Shown here: piece by piece, positions 1-9,582 of the stretch
Numbering within the stretch: position 1 is the first letter of the stretch
Layout of the letters: each line of letters starts with the position of its first letter
Assembly: GCA_034509755.1 (NCBI GenBank)
Contig: CM067550.1
Span: 16,175,001 to 16,239,000 of the forward strand
Direction of reading: 5' to 3'
Source of the DNA: Anisodus tanguticus
Taxonomy: Eukaryota > Streptophyta > Magnoliopsida > Solanales > Solanaceae
DNA length: 64,000 nucleotides
The notes under the pieces: generated by a model
What the model was told of the DNA's origin: nothing
Databases searched by the model: none
The model's input: the letters and a program-made list of their open reading frames with translations, nothing else
Program-made: the position numbers and the translations under genes

Positions 1-404
1 GAAACAAGCAACTCAACCCCATCCATCCATATAACTCTCTCTCTCTCTCTCCTTCTTAAGGCAAGAACTATTCACCTTTTTGTTTCATCTTCCAACTCTC
101 ATACTCTCAAAGATCATTATTGCATCATCCTCTCCGATAATTTTTTCTCAAACTTTTTGAATAAATTCATTGTTAAAAATGGCACAATCACCCACCTCTA
201 CAATTCTTCAAGAACCTAAGACTAATCCTACAATGCCCAACCCATCCATTGGTGACTCAATCCACAGCATCCAACCCGCAGACATTATCCAACACCAAAA
301 CTCCGATGATGTTTTCACTATCCCTGTTTACTCTAGGAGAGTCAGCCTAGGCAAGTCGTATCGAAAAATCCATTAGCTTTGATGACTCCTAGTTTGATCC
401 AGAA
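1..404 (+). pseudogene. 5' part of a decayed plant transposon-derived gene
   Basis: A short open frame (170-376, 68 codons, start at 170) begins with a Ser/Thr/Pro/Asn-rich stretch after a leader that contains a (CT)n run near 38-54. The frame stops at 376 and the sequence is then cut at 409/410 by a copia retrotransposon. The other half of the same gene resumes at 5186, immediately after the second copy of the CTTGT target-site duplication, so 1-404 and 5186-6850 were once contiguous. The family is named from the 3' half, which resembles the plant-specific 'putative plant transposon protein' domain. This N-terminal piece has no recognisable domain of its own. The true start and the promoter may lie to the left of the window. 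Confidence 0.45.
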
Positions 405-409
405 CTTGT
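405..409. repeat. Target-site duplication CTTGT (left copy)
   Basis: CTTGT sits directly before the TGATAG terminus of the copia LTR and recurs directly after the other LTR terminus (5181-5185). A matching 5-bp duplication is the normal product of copia integration and shows that 410-5180 entered as one unit. Confidence 0.85.
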
Positions 410-493
410 TGATAGAATACCGTGTATATACTTTTATATACACGGTTTTGACTAGTCTTGTACCATAAATAGAAATTGTAAATTATGTTGTGT
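410..493 (+). repeat. Truncated copia LTR (first ~84 bp)
   Basis: The sequence matches the first ~84 bp of the LTR at 4955-5180 (TGATAGAATACCG start, then a palindrome-like TATACACGG segment). It then switches at about 493 to antisense integrase sequence. The missing remainder of this LTR is part of the internal rearrangement. Confidence 0.8.
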
Positions 494-497
494 ACAG

Positions 498-2061
498 AAA
501 AAGTGATAGAATAAATACCCAAAGACCCTAAGATGAGAATACGAAGGATCCTTGTTATAGAAATCTTTAAGGGGAGATTTAGATGCTAATTCTTTGGTAG
601 GAAGTGCGTTAAGGAGGTAATTAGTCATTTGTAGTGCATGATGCCAAAAACAAGGAGTACAGAAGTATGGGCTAATAAAGGTCAGATAATATTATTAATG
701 GTACAAATTTTTTGTTCGGCTTTCCCATTTTGTGAGGACGTATGAGGATAAGAAAAATGAAAAATTGTGCCATTAGCATCACAAAATTCCCGAAACAACC
801 CATTATCATATTCCTTGCCATTAACATTGAATACTTTTAATTTTTTGTTCGAATTGGGTACAAATGAATGCTCTAAATTTTAATAATGTGAAAAAAATAT
901 GAGACTTTTTCGATAAAGAAAAGGTCCACAAAAAAATAGAATATTCATCAAAAAATAGGATATAATAACGATGGCTCACAGAACTTAACACAGGGATGTC
1001 CATAAATCACTATGAATAATGTCAAATGATATCAAAGTACTAGAAGTAGATGCTACAAATAGTAATTTAACATATTTCCATAACGGACAAGAAGAACAAA
1101 GTGGAGTACTACGTGTACCCTTACAAGAAATAAAATTATTTTTATGCAAAGAAGAAATAATAGATGATCCCGGATGACCCAAACGGGCATGCCACAAGGA
1201 AGGAGCAAGGGGGGCAAAAGTAGACGGTATGGCTTGACTCGCGGAAGTGGTGGTATTTGTGATAGGATAAAGCTCTCATCTACTATTTCATCTCATTAGA
1301 GGTATCCCTGTTTTAAAATCCTTCACAGAAAACCCAAAGAGATCAAAATTAACAGAAACCCAATTATCAATGGTGAATTTTCGGACAGACACCAATTTTT
1401 TAATTTAGTTAGGGGCATGAGGGGTATTTTTCAAAACTAGAGGTGGATGTGGGGAAGACAAAATTATATGTCCATAATTGCGAATTGGAATTGAATTGTC
1501 ATTAACAACAATAATACCATATTTTTTGCTCAAATTGAAATACGACGCGAGAGTACTTTGGTCAGATGTCATGTGAGAAGTGATTGCGGTGTCCATATAC
1601 CAATTCATGTCTGGAGGATTTAATCCAACCATGTTCATTGCGGCCTCAATATTTGTCGGAGTTGGTGTGGGGCCCACTGCCTGGAATTTCCTGCGAAAGC
1701 CGAGGCCCAAGCAAACCTGCCTACAGCCCCGGCCTAGAAGTGAATCTGTTGCCAGTATTTGGACCCGAGAAACTGGGCCTGGCATGTTGCTAGAACTGGG
1801 CACAGTTACCCGAGTAAGTGCTGGGAGGAAAATAGGGATTGTTGGGCCAATGGCTATTGGCCCAGTTCCACGGCCAGGGGGCCCACGACTGGGACCAATT
1901 GGCCTACGGCCCACTTCCGCTGCCACCATTATTACAACCACCTCTGTTACCACCGCGATTGACACCACGGTTTTTACCATTATTTTTACGATTTCGACCC
2001 TTTTTGCCACCATCGTTGTTGCGGTGTTGGCCAGAATTCTCAGAGAATGAGTGAGGGTCAT
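498..2061 (-). pseudogene. copia protease-integrase remnant, minus strand
   Basis: On the minus strand the order is: a protease segment with WYMDTA near 1600 (the expected catalytic D-T-G reads D-T-A); a GAG-pre-integrase/zinc-binding segment with WHARLGHP (1150-1197); a DIIHSDLW segment carrying the first integrase Asp (about 1010); and the QNGKAEQ segment with the catalytic Glu near 720. It ends at the YSHLRVFG motif near 515. The frame is interrupted repeatedly by stops and shifts, so no functional product is expected. Plus-strand open frames at 1580-2050 are antisense shadows of a Gly/Pro-rich stretch. Family assignment rests on the motif order PR-INT before RT, which is diagnostic of Ty1/copia. 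Confidence 0.7.
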
Positions 2062-2302
2062 CTGACGTCGTTATCATGGCGACAGAATTTGCACGTGTAT
2101 CTGCCTTTTTAGCTCAGCCGGCTTCTTCTAACGTGAGCATGGAACGGGCCTGGTAAAAAGGTGGTAGAGGGTTACTTTGTCGAAGTAGTGTGCCAACGCC
2201 GTTATAGGCCTCAGATAGGCCTGCAACCATTTGGAGAACAAGATGATCATTGGTAACTGGTGCACCAACGTTGAGGAGTTGGTCTGCCAATTCCTTCAGC
2301 CT

Positions 2303-2734
2303 TTAACAATAGGCTGAAACATTAGGAAAATTTACCATGTGGACATGTGAAAATTCCTGCTCGAGGGTGACAGCACGGGAATTCTTGTTATCTTGGAATA
2401 TATCACGCACCTTATTCCAAGTTTCTACTGCCGTAGTGTCGGGCTCAATGATCGTTTGTAGGAGATCGATAGAAATAATGGAATAAATCCACTGGAGAAC
2501 GGTAGCATCAAGTGTCGTCCATAACGAAGGATTTTCCTCGGGGTTAGGCACCTCCTCTATGTCAGGTGTCGAGGGTATTATATGATGGAGGACTTGATGC
2601 GAACGTGCGTAAATTTTGAATAATTCTGCCCATATCACGTATTTGACGTTTTCCATCTCAAGAACAATATAGATGTGGTTCCTGATGTTGGAAACTGTAA
2701 GGGCTGGATGAAACAGGTTCTTTGACGTAGACAT
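2303..2734 (-). pseudogene. copia gag (UBN2/retrotran_gag type), truncated
   Basis: A 143-codon frame begins MSTSKNLFHPALTVSNIRNH and continues with a WAELFKIYARSHQVLHHI segment typical of the capsid-like gag of Ale/Retrofit copia elements. The start at 2734 is the first ATG after the primer-binding site. The frame ends early at 2303, but homology continues to about 2060, so the gag is interrupted. It reads towards the protease-integrase block, which confirms the minus orientation of this half of the element. Confidence 0.7.
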
Positions 2735-2894
2735 AACGAAAAGAACAATAGGAGAATTGGGGATTAGGAAGAAAATTTGAGAAGGGAGGAAGAAGAAGTC
2801 GGCCAGAAACCAAGAAGAGATCTAGGAATTTGAGCCGAGAGTAGCGGAAGAAAATTGGGAAGGGAGGTAGTCTAGACCTAGACTTCCGATACCA

Positions 2895-3123
2895 TAAAAG
2901 AATTAATCCCTTGATTATTCTTATTGAATGAATATGTATATATACAAGTTACAATCTACAAATATGGAAAATCCTATTCCTACTAAACTTTTAATATCCT
3001 AGTTCTACTTGTACAAGAATTCTACAATCATGGTAATTATACAACATAATTTACAACTTCTATTTATGGTACAAAACTAGTCAAAACCGTATATATCATA
3101 GGGATATACACGGTATTCTATCA
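2895..3123 (-). repeat. Full copia LTR on the minus strand, with PBS
   Basis: The reverse complement runs TGATAGAATACC... to ...ATTAATTCTTTTA and is followed at once by TGGTATCGGAAG, a primer-binding site complementary to the initiator-Met tRNA 3' end (2883-2894). Length is 229 bp against 226 bp for the plus-strand LTR. The terminal CA seen in the plus LTR is TA here. Its outer TGATAG end is joined directly to pol sequence at 3124 rather than to host DNA. Confidence 0.8.
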
Positions 3124-3124
3124 T

Positions 3125-4954
3125 GTTATTTTTTATGAAACCCAATTTTCTTTTACTAAAGTGAGTATTCCCATGCCAAGTTCATATAATTTTTTAGATG
3201 ACGAGGTCTCACCATATATTATCCACCATTTTTCCGACTTGTCCTGTGACCAAACTACGCCAGCAGGCCCACTACCTGCTGGCCCACAGTCTACCGCAAC
3301 CATTGTTCTGCCCAGTGGGCCGATGACACGGTCCAATACTGATATCGGTACTGTTCCAGTATTTCAGCCCAATCCCGAGCATATTGTTGTTGTTGGTCCA
3401 GCAGGCCCATAGCTTGCTGGCCAGTCCGTCCCCATTCCACACATTGCCCAAAATCCATCCAATCCAGTTACTCGTAGTCAAAGGGGTATTTTTAAACCAA
3501 AATGACATTTTAATCTCAATTCTAATGTCCTTAAATCTGCCCTCCTGCGTAACCCCGTGTTCGCATTAAATGACCCAAATTGGAAATTGGCTATGACTGA
3601 CGAATATAATGATCTTATTTAAAATAAGACGTGGGAGTTGGTGCCCCGTCCTTCTAGTGTTAATATTATCCGGTCTATGTGGATTTTTACTCATAAAGAA
3701 AATTCTGACGGTTCTTTTGAGAGGTATAAGACTCATCTTGTAGGTGATGATAAAACTCAACAGCTTAGCATGGATTGTGGTGAAACGTTTAGTCCGGTGG
3801 TCAAACCAGCTACTATTCGTACTGTTCTCAGTTTGGCTCTCTCAAAAGCATGTCCCATTCATCAGTTGGATGTGAAAAATGCATTTTTACACGGTGATCT
3901 TAAGGAGACAGTTTATATGCATCAGCCCTTGACATTTCGAGATCCCAATCATCCTCGTCATGTCTGTTTGCTGAAGAAGTCCTTGTATGGACTTAAGCAG
4001 GCCCCACGGGCTTGGTATAAAAGGTTCGCAGATTATGTATCTTCTATTGGTTTTTCTCATAGCCGGTCTGATCATTCTCTCTTTATATATCGTCGGGGTA
4101 CTTCCCTGGCATACATTTTGTTGTATGTCGATGATATTATATTGACTGCTTCGTCTAATAATCTGCGCAAGTCTATCATGACACTTCTCGGTTCCTAATT
4201 TGCTATGAAAGACTTGGGGCCCTTGAATTACTAACCTGAAGATGAGTGCTACATCTGACACTAAGTTCGAGGATCCCACCCACTATCGCAGCCTTGCAGG
4301 GGCACTTCAGTATCTTACCTTCACAAGGCCTGATATTGTTTATGCACTTCAACATGTGTGTTTGTTTATGAATGATCCACAGATTAAGCATATGAATGCG
4401 CTCAAACGCATTATACGGTACATTCAGGGTACACTTGACTTGCATTTGTAACCTACGTCCGTTTCTACACTTGTGTCTTATATATATGCTGATTGGGGTA
4501 ACTGTCCTGATACCAGACGCTCGACTTCTGGTTATTGTATGTTTCTTGGGGATAACTTGGTCTCATGGTCTGCAAAACGACAAATTACATTATCAAGATC
4601 CAGTGATGAGGCCGAGTATCGAGGCATGGCGAATGTGGTGTCAAAATCATATTAGCTGCGTAATCTTTTGTTAGAACTACACTTTCATATTCAGAAAGCT
4701 ACCTTATTCTACTGTGATAATGTTAGTGCAGTTTATCTTTCTGGCAATCCGGTCCAACATCAACGCACTAAACATATCGAGATGGATATTCACTTTGGTC
4801 GCGAAAAGGTAGCTCGTGGACAAGTACACGTCTTACATGTTCCCTCGTGATACCAAACTGCTGACTTCTTTACTAAGGGCCTTCCCTCGGTTTTATTTGA
4901 AGATTTTAGGGACAGTCTCAGCGTACGACAACTGCCCGCTATGACTGCGGGGTG
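3125..4954 (+). pseudogene. copia reverse transcriptase-RNase H remnant, plus strand
   Basis: From 3125 the frame encodes the end of integrase, then a Pro/Gly/Ala-rich spacer, then RT from about 3560 (NDPNWKLAMTDEY). Within 3638-4198 are the QLDVKNAFLHGDL and LLYVDDIILTASS motifs; the latter holds the catalytic Asp pair. RNase H follows (4240-4850) with DTRRSTSGYC, SRSSDEAEYRG and YCDNVSAVY. Stops occur near 3620 and 4198 and frames change near 4240-4480. In RNase H the usual YTDADW segment reads YIYADW, so the first Asp is replaced by Tyr. A polypurine-like stretch (CTGCGGGGTG) precedes the 3' LTR. Confidence 0.8.
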
Positions 4955-5180
4955 TGATAGAATACCGTGTATATCCCTATATACACGGTTTTGACTAGTC
5001 TTGTACCATAAATAGAAGTTGTAAATTATGTTGTATAATTACCATAATTGTAGAATTTTTGTACAAGTAGAACTAGGATATTAGAAGTTTAGTAGGAATA
5101 GGATTTTTCATATTTGGAGATTATAACTTGTATATATAACTATTCATTCAATAAGAATAATCAAGAGATTAATTTTTTCA
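4955..5180 (+). repeat. 3' copia LTR, plus strand
   Basis: The LTR starts TGATAGAATACCG and ends AATTTTTTCA, so it has the canonical TG...CA ends. It is preceded by a purine-rich tract and followed by CTTGT, the right copy of the TSD. Length is 226 bp. Confidence 0.85.
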
Positions 5181-5185
5181 CTTGT
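5181..5185. repeat. Target-site duplication CTTGT (right copy)
   Basis: This is identical to 405-409 and directly follows the 3' LTR end. Confidence 0.85.
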
Positions 5186-6990
5186 ATCCACTTCTAGTGT
5201 CTCCAAAGTGCTTGATACATCAGGTGATTTATATGAGATTCAAGGGAAGAAGTAAAAAGTTTGGAATGTTGTGCTTCTGAGATTTATAGGGAAAACTATA
5301 CTGGCCCCTAAGAACAAATTGCTTCGATCAAGGTTTCAAAAGTGGCAATAGTGACAATTATGGGGGTGACCCATGTCGTAAAAAATATAGCGGAGTTATG
5401 TTTGGAGTCTGGTAATCTTGAGGGAGAATTGAGTGAAGTACCTATCGAGGGAAACAATATGGGTAATCCCACGGATGAACCTAGTCACCTGCTGGGGTTA
5501 ATGTGGATAATGATGACAATGTGAGTTGGACTGATACTGAGGAGAAGACTGAAGCAGTAGGTGAAGAAATTGAAGTTACAAAGTCTGTTGAGGAAGAAAT
5601 ATCTGATGCTTTTGTGCATCTGGGTGATATGGGTGGAGAAGAATCAGGGGAAACCGATGTGGTACAAGATACCGAACCCTCAGTTGGTGAGAAAGAACGT
5701 TCACCAACTGTTGAAGCCATTGTACCAATGGAACATGTTGAGCAACCTATTTCAAGTGTGGCTGATGCTGCTCCCGTGGAACAAGTTGCGCAACCTGTTG
5801 TGGTTGTACAGAAGATGATACACTCTCCCAATCAACATAAAAAAGGAGATAAACGACACATGTGAACTCGGATAGCCTTTAAGCATACCTTTCATCCGCA
5901 ACTTTCTTCTAAATTGATAGTTAGATAGAAAGATCCATTCTAAAAGCGGCCCTTCTCTTATATATGATACCATTCGCCATGGATGATACTATTCAAAGAG
6001 ACAAGAACCTGATGAGCTTTCCATAATTTAATTTGCTGAGAAGAGATTCAGGTCTATGCTTAGAAAGGCATCTGTGAGCTTATTCTAGACCCTGCTAAGG
6101 AGGCTGGTGTACAAGAAGCTCCTTCAATCTTGTTAAGGACTCCTCACACCAGGAGTCAAAAGAGACAGACTGAGGCACGACTGGAAGAGGCTTTGCAAGC
6201 TAGCAAGAAGTCCAGAACCTCAAGAATTAGGAATGATAGGACTCTGAAAGGTTGCACAAACTTTTGTTGTTGAGGAGACTGCTGTAGAGGAAAGGGTGGA
6301 ATCTGCTGAGGAGCCTGCTGAGAAAGAAAGGGTAAGGTTGTTGCCACTCCAAAATCAAAGCTAACTGTTGTCTTCTAAGAAAATGTCCAAGCTTTATCTG
6401 GTGGATGAGCCTACTGGGAGTGAAAAGAATGAGTCATTAGAGTCTGAGCGTGATGACTTTAAAGATCCTGCCAAGAAAAGGATCTTTATGCTTAAGAGGC
6501 AAACAATGATAAGAGAGAGGGTGGTCACTAGCCATGGGGGCAAAGATATGGCTACATTATTGGAAAGGCTTACAGCCCAAGGGTGGAGTGATCTGTTTCA
6601 TCCAAGGGAAGAGAAAAGAAAGCTATTCAAAAAACATGTCACTGAATTCTATGTCAATGTTACTGTCACTGGAGATCAACTTACTAGCATTGTATTGGGG
6701 GTTAAATTCACTTTGGATGCCCAAATTTTGAGTGCATTTCTACATATGCCCTCTGTTGATTGGGCAAAGTATGTGATAAATGATTGGCCACCATTAGATG
6801 GGATGGGTACAGTTGTGGAGATTACAAGGAATAAAAGGTCTATATGATATATCATGACTCGTGAGTCACACTTCTCTTTCTCTGTTGAGTAGTACACCGG
6901 CAAATTCTTTAAAAAACTAAATGAAGGTTTTAACTATGCAAGATGCTATGTTTTTAAACGTCCATTTTATACATTAAGGATGTACAAATA
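5186..6990 (+). pseudogene. 3' part of the split transposon-derived gene ('putative plant transposon protein' domain)
   Basis: Three in-order open segments remain. The first, 5503-5865 (120 codons), is acidic and Glu/Val-rich. A Lys/Arg-rich stretch near 6130-6230 holds a TRSQKRQ-type basic segment. The third, 6368-6847 (159 codons), ends in a globular-looking region from about residue 60 (LLERLTAQGWSDLF, then HVTEFYVNV, then GVKFTLDAQILSAFLHMP). That last block resembles the plant-specific 'putative plant transposon protein' domain, which is associated with high-copy Solanaceae repeats; its biochemical role is unknown. Stops separate the segments and the coding similarity fades after about 6990. 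The 5' end of this gene is at 1-404, on the far side of the copia insertion. Confidence 0.5.
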
Positions 6991-7392
6991 TCCGCATAAT
7001 AAGAGTAACTCAATCGGCAATTGTGGCTACTGGCTCAGAACTCAAAAGTCAAATTTCAATTAAATTAGTTAATAAATAATCATTTTGATGGACTGTTTTA
7101 AGTAAATGATAAGTAAGAGTATGGTAGAAACTAGAATAAATAGTATAATAATAATAAATGTAAGAATATCTACTCTCATAACCTCATTAATTTTTAGATT
7201 CACAATAAATTGGGATTTAATCTCATAAAAATTTGGAGTATAATTCTTTGACCAGTAAATTTAATAAATGAATATTAATGTACTAGATAAGTGTCAATAT
7301 GTGTGTACTTTGTTATTTAGAAAAGAGAGTGGATATCCCGTTGGAGTAGGTTAATATATTGAATATTTAGGACATATTTACATTAAAAAAAG
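6991..7392. other. AT-rich intergenic sequence
   Basis: No open frame, repeat boundary or regulatory motif was recognised here. Base composition is strongly A+T. Confidence 0.5.
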
Positions 7393-7436
7393 GGACAACA
7401 TGATGCACTAAGCTCTCGCTATGCGCGGGGTCCAGA
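7393..7436 (+). repeat. SINE fragment (Solanaceae type)
   Basis: The stretch containing GATGCACTAAGCTCTCGC, followed by TATGCGCGGGGTCCAGA, matches my memory of the head of a common Solanaceae SINE/tRNA-derived repeat. Only about 45 bp is recognisable, and both sides run into AT-rich DNA. Confidence 0.45.
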
Positions 7437-7732
7437 AAATGACCGAAGTACATATCTCTGAGTTTAATTTCTATATACCAATAGTGCAATTAATTTTTTT
7501 TTACACTTTTAACGAATCACACATAAATATTCATAAAAATAAACTACTAACTTGAAAATTTTGATTTATAATTTAAAATGCATTAACAGTGTAATTCTCT
7601 TTTAACCTTGTTAGGTATATAAGTTAAATTTCTGTTCAGAATTCTTTGTCATGCTTTCTTAGAATTTTGCCATGACTTTTTTTACTTCCGTTATTCTTTT
7701 TTCCAAATTGTTTTCAAATACTTTTTCTATAG
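7437..7732. other. AT-rich intergenic sequence
   Basis: Poly-A/poly-T-rich sequence with no recognisable gene or repeat end. Confidence 0.45.
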
Positions 7733-7862
7733 CCTAGGGTCTATTGGAAACAACCTCTCTACCTCCCAAGGTAAGGGTAAGGTCCGCGTACACACTACCT
7801 TCCACAAACTCCACTTGTGAAATGACACCGGATATGTTAATTGTTTTTATTGTTATGTATAT
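7733..7862 (+). repeat. 5'-truncated Solanaceae SINE (TS/Au-like 3' region)
   Basis: The segment with GGGTCTATTGGAAACAACC, CTCTCTACCTCC, GGTAAGGTCCGCGTACACAC and a degenerate CCACTTGTGAAATGACACC, ending in a T/TTG-rich tail, is the conserved 3' part of a widespread Solanaceae SINE family. The tRNA-like head with A and B boxes is missing, consistent with 5' truncation during insertion. Family naming is from memory of the consensus. Confidence 0.65.
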
Positions 7863-7964
7863 ATATAAGTTAAGTTTTCAAATGTGGATTCGACATTCTT
7901 ATTTTTACATTAATCTCAACCATGCTCGAGAATCCTTTTCAAGTCTTCTCCAGGAAGATTGACT

Positions 7965-8930
7965 CGGAGTGTCACCCCCAACAAACTAGACGCACACATT
8001 AAGACGTTCTGCCAACGAGCGAAGGCAATCGCTCAAGAAAGGGGATTCAGCCCCGGTGGTTGAATCCCGTGAAACCATTTCATAGAAGTTCATTGATATC
8101 TTCTTTTTATAAAGCAAATCGACTTCAATTCTTGAATAATTCACATTACTTCTACTTCTATTGGAACACAAGATTCCCTTTTTATGTGGAAAAGACCCGT
8201 ATCAATAATTCTGAAAGCCTTGACCTTCCCTTATTCTACCCTTCGAACTCGGAGATTGAAGAAGATCACTCTATGCAGCGACACTGAGTGACCACGAAGT
8301 TGACCGACAACCGTTGAAATACTAAACTCATTCATACAGAACAATGATCAAAAGAGAAGCAGCGACGCTACCTCACCCCTTGCTTCGCAACTGTTGTCTT
8401 TTAGCTGATTGATGAGTGTCAAAGATAGATGTGTCACGCCGCACGAAGAAAGTTGTCAAGCATTGAATGAAGGGAGGGAGGCTCGGGAAAGATTGTTGGA
8501 GCACGTCTTGTGCTAGCTAAAGGGTATCTGCGGTTGAATTTGTTGTTTTGCCGGTCGGCTGAGGAAAAGGCAAATGGTATTTGGAGGAATAGACAAAGCA
8601 TGATTTTCTTCTTGATGAAGTGTAGAACGGGTTTGTCTTTCCATTGAGTCGGGGAGACAAGACAAAGAAGATAAAAAAAAACTATAGTGGCTAGGAAAGC
8701 TCCGGAGATTCTATGGAAAATTGAAAACGTCGAAGTAAGTTGTGGCTTATAAATAGGAAGATGAGGAGATAAAGGGGCGAAGGATATTCAGAAAGATTTG
8801 CAGAAGCGTGTAGACTCAAAAGAAGGGAGATGGACGTTCAACCATTTGACTCGTTAGAGAGGGGCTTTTTCGAAAGGCTGGAAAGTTTGACGTATATAGA
8901 TATAGTGAGTGTGCTTGCGCGTTCACTTTT
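7965..8930. other. Organelle-derived (NUMT/NUPT-like) insert
   Basis: Base composition and texture change sharply here: G+C rises and purine-rich blocks alternate, unlike the AT-rich DNA on both sides, and A/T-rich nuclear DNA resumes after about 8935. A plastid ycf2 fragment lies inside (8112-8213). The rest has the look of plant mitochondrial non-coding DNA, which often carries plastid pieces, but I could not name a mitochondrial gene in it. The interpretation as a mitochondrial segment carrying plastid DNA is an inference; the ycf2 piece is the firm part. Confidence 0.45.
8112..8213 (+). pseudogene. ycf2: Plastid ycf2 fragment
   Basis: The translation in the 8060-8287 frame includes LQFLNNSHYFYFYWNTRFPF followed by YVEKTRINNS. 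This is a distinctive stretch of the plastid Ycf2 protein (a very large AAA-type protein linked to the plastid import motor). The match ends abruptly after the INNS codons, near 8213, where Ycf2 should continue with a different sequence. Upstream residues before about 8112 also do not match. It is therefore about 34 codons of a gene of over 2000 codons, with no expression signals, and is a non-functional transferred piece. Confidence 0.75.
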
Positions 8931-8934
8931 TCTA

Positions 8935-9440
8935 ATACCAACTAATTCATACGGGCGAGATATCTTATGATGTCATGATGCGCCAATTCCTATGGCCATT
9001 CCTTTAATATCACATATTAGTATTCACTTTGTATATTGACAATTTAATTTCCATACATTTTAGAAAAAACAAAACTAGTTTTCCATAAAAGTGAAATCAA
9101 TAATTTAAAAAATAAGATAAATAACTTTCTAGAACAAGTTGAATTCTAAAAATCGAATAAAAATTAATTTACACTTATCAGTGTATAACCTAATTTTTCT
9201 TAATTAAAAAAAGACGCTTAGAATTACATTTTTAACCCCAACCGTGAAAAATGTCCCCACCAAAAAGGTTAAGGTAAGGAAATTTCGGTTAAAAGAAGTG
9301 TTATTTCAAAGTCTCCTCCATTAGCTGTTCATTTTTAAGTCTTTCTCTTTGAATAATATCCTATCTACTAAGCCTTCCACTAATCTCATCTTCTTCATCT
9401 ACTAATCTCTAATCCAATTATTAATATTATTAATTTCACC
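8935..9440. other. AT-rich upstream region of the CRK gene
   Basis: No coding potential. The proximal part (9240-9440) contains pyrimidine-rich stretches typical of plant promoters and leads to a TATA box. No specific cis-element is claimed. Confidence 0.4.
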
Positions 9441-9444
9441 CCTT

Positions 9445-9453
9445 TATATATAA
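9445..9453 (+). promoter_or_regulatory. TATA box (TATATATAA) of the CRK gene
   Basis: A TATATATAA-like core lies about 30 bp upstream of a pyrimidine-rich CTTCTTTGTCAC segment (9469-9484) that looks like a plant transcription start region, and upstream of a plausible 5'UTR exon that splices to the CRK start exon. Confidence 0.5.
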
Positions 9454-9479
9454 TCCTACCTTTTTTCCTTCTTCTTTGT

Positions 9480-9582
9480 CACTTTCCTCTGTTCTTTATC
9501 AGAGTTGTTAAGGTAGTTAAACAGTTTTTCTCCTGTGATCTTGCTCAAGAAATTGATTTTCGGCAACCCCATGTGAGTAAAG
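9480..9582 (+). other. CRK 5'UTR exon (predicted)
   Basis: This segment ends at AAG|GTAAG (intron start 9583), a near-consensus donor. A second possible donor, GTGAGT, lies at 9573. If the 9583 donor is used, the mature leader contains ATGTGA at 9571-9576, a start codon directly followed by a stop. Exon limits are predicted from splice consensus only. Confidence 0.4.

Larger units (their letters stand above)
410..5180. mobile_element. Ty1/copia (Ale/Retrofit-like) element with inverted 5' half
   Basis: The element is bounded by a perfect CTTGT TSD. Read left to right it holds: the first ~84 bp of an LTR (+); integrase, protease and gag coding sequence on the minus strand; a full LTR on the minus strand (2895-3123); RT and RNase H on the plus strand; and a full LTR on the plus strand (4955-5180). 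Gag/PR/INT and RT/RH are complementary halves of one Pol. The minus integrase stops near the HLRVFG motif and the plus frame resumes about 44 codons further on, at a VIFYETQF segment, so roughly 130 bp is missing between them. The outer TGATAG end of the minus LTR abuts pol directly. All coding parts carry stops and frameshifts. Confidence 0.85.

Noticed and set aside
1580..2050. 156-codon plus-strand open frame
   Set aside because: It is antisense to the protease-gag segment of the inverted copia half; the minus strand carries the recognisable protease motif.
8060..8287. 75-codon protein-coding gene
   Set aside because: The central residues are a fragment of plastid ycf2 and both ends are unrelated, so it is a transferred fragment.
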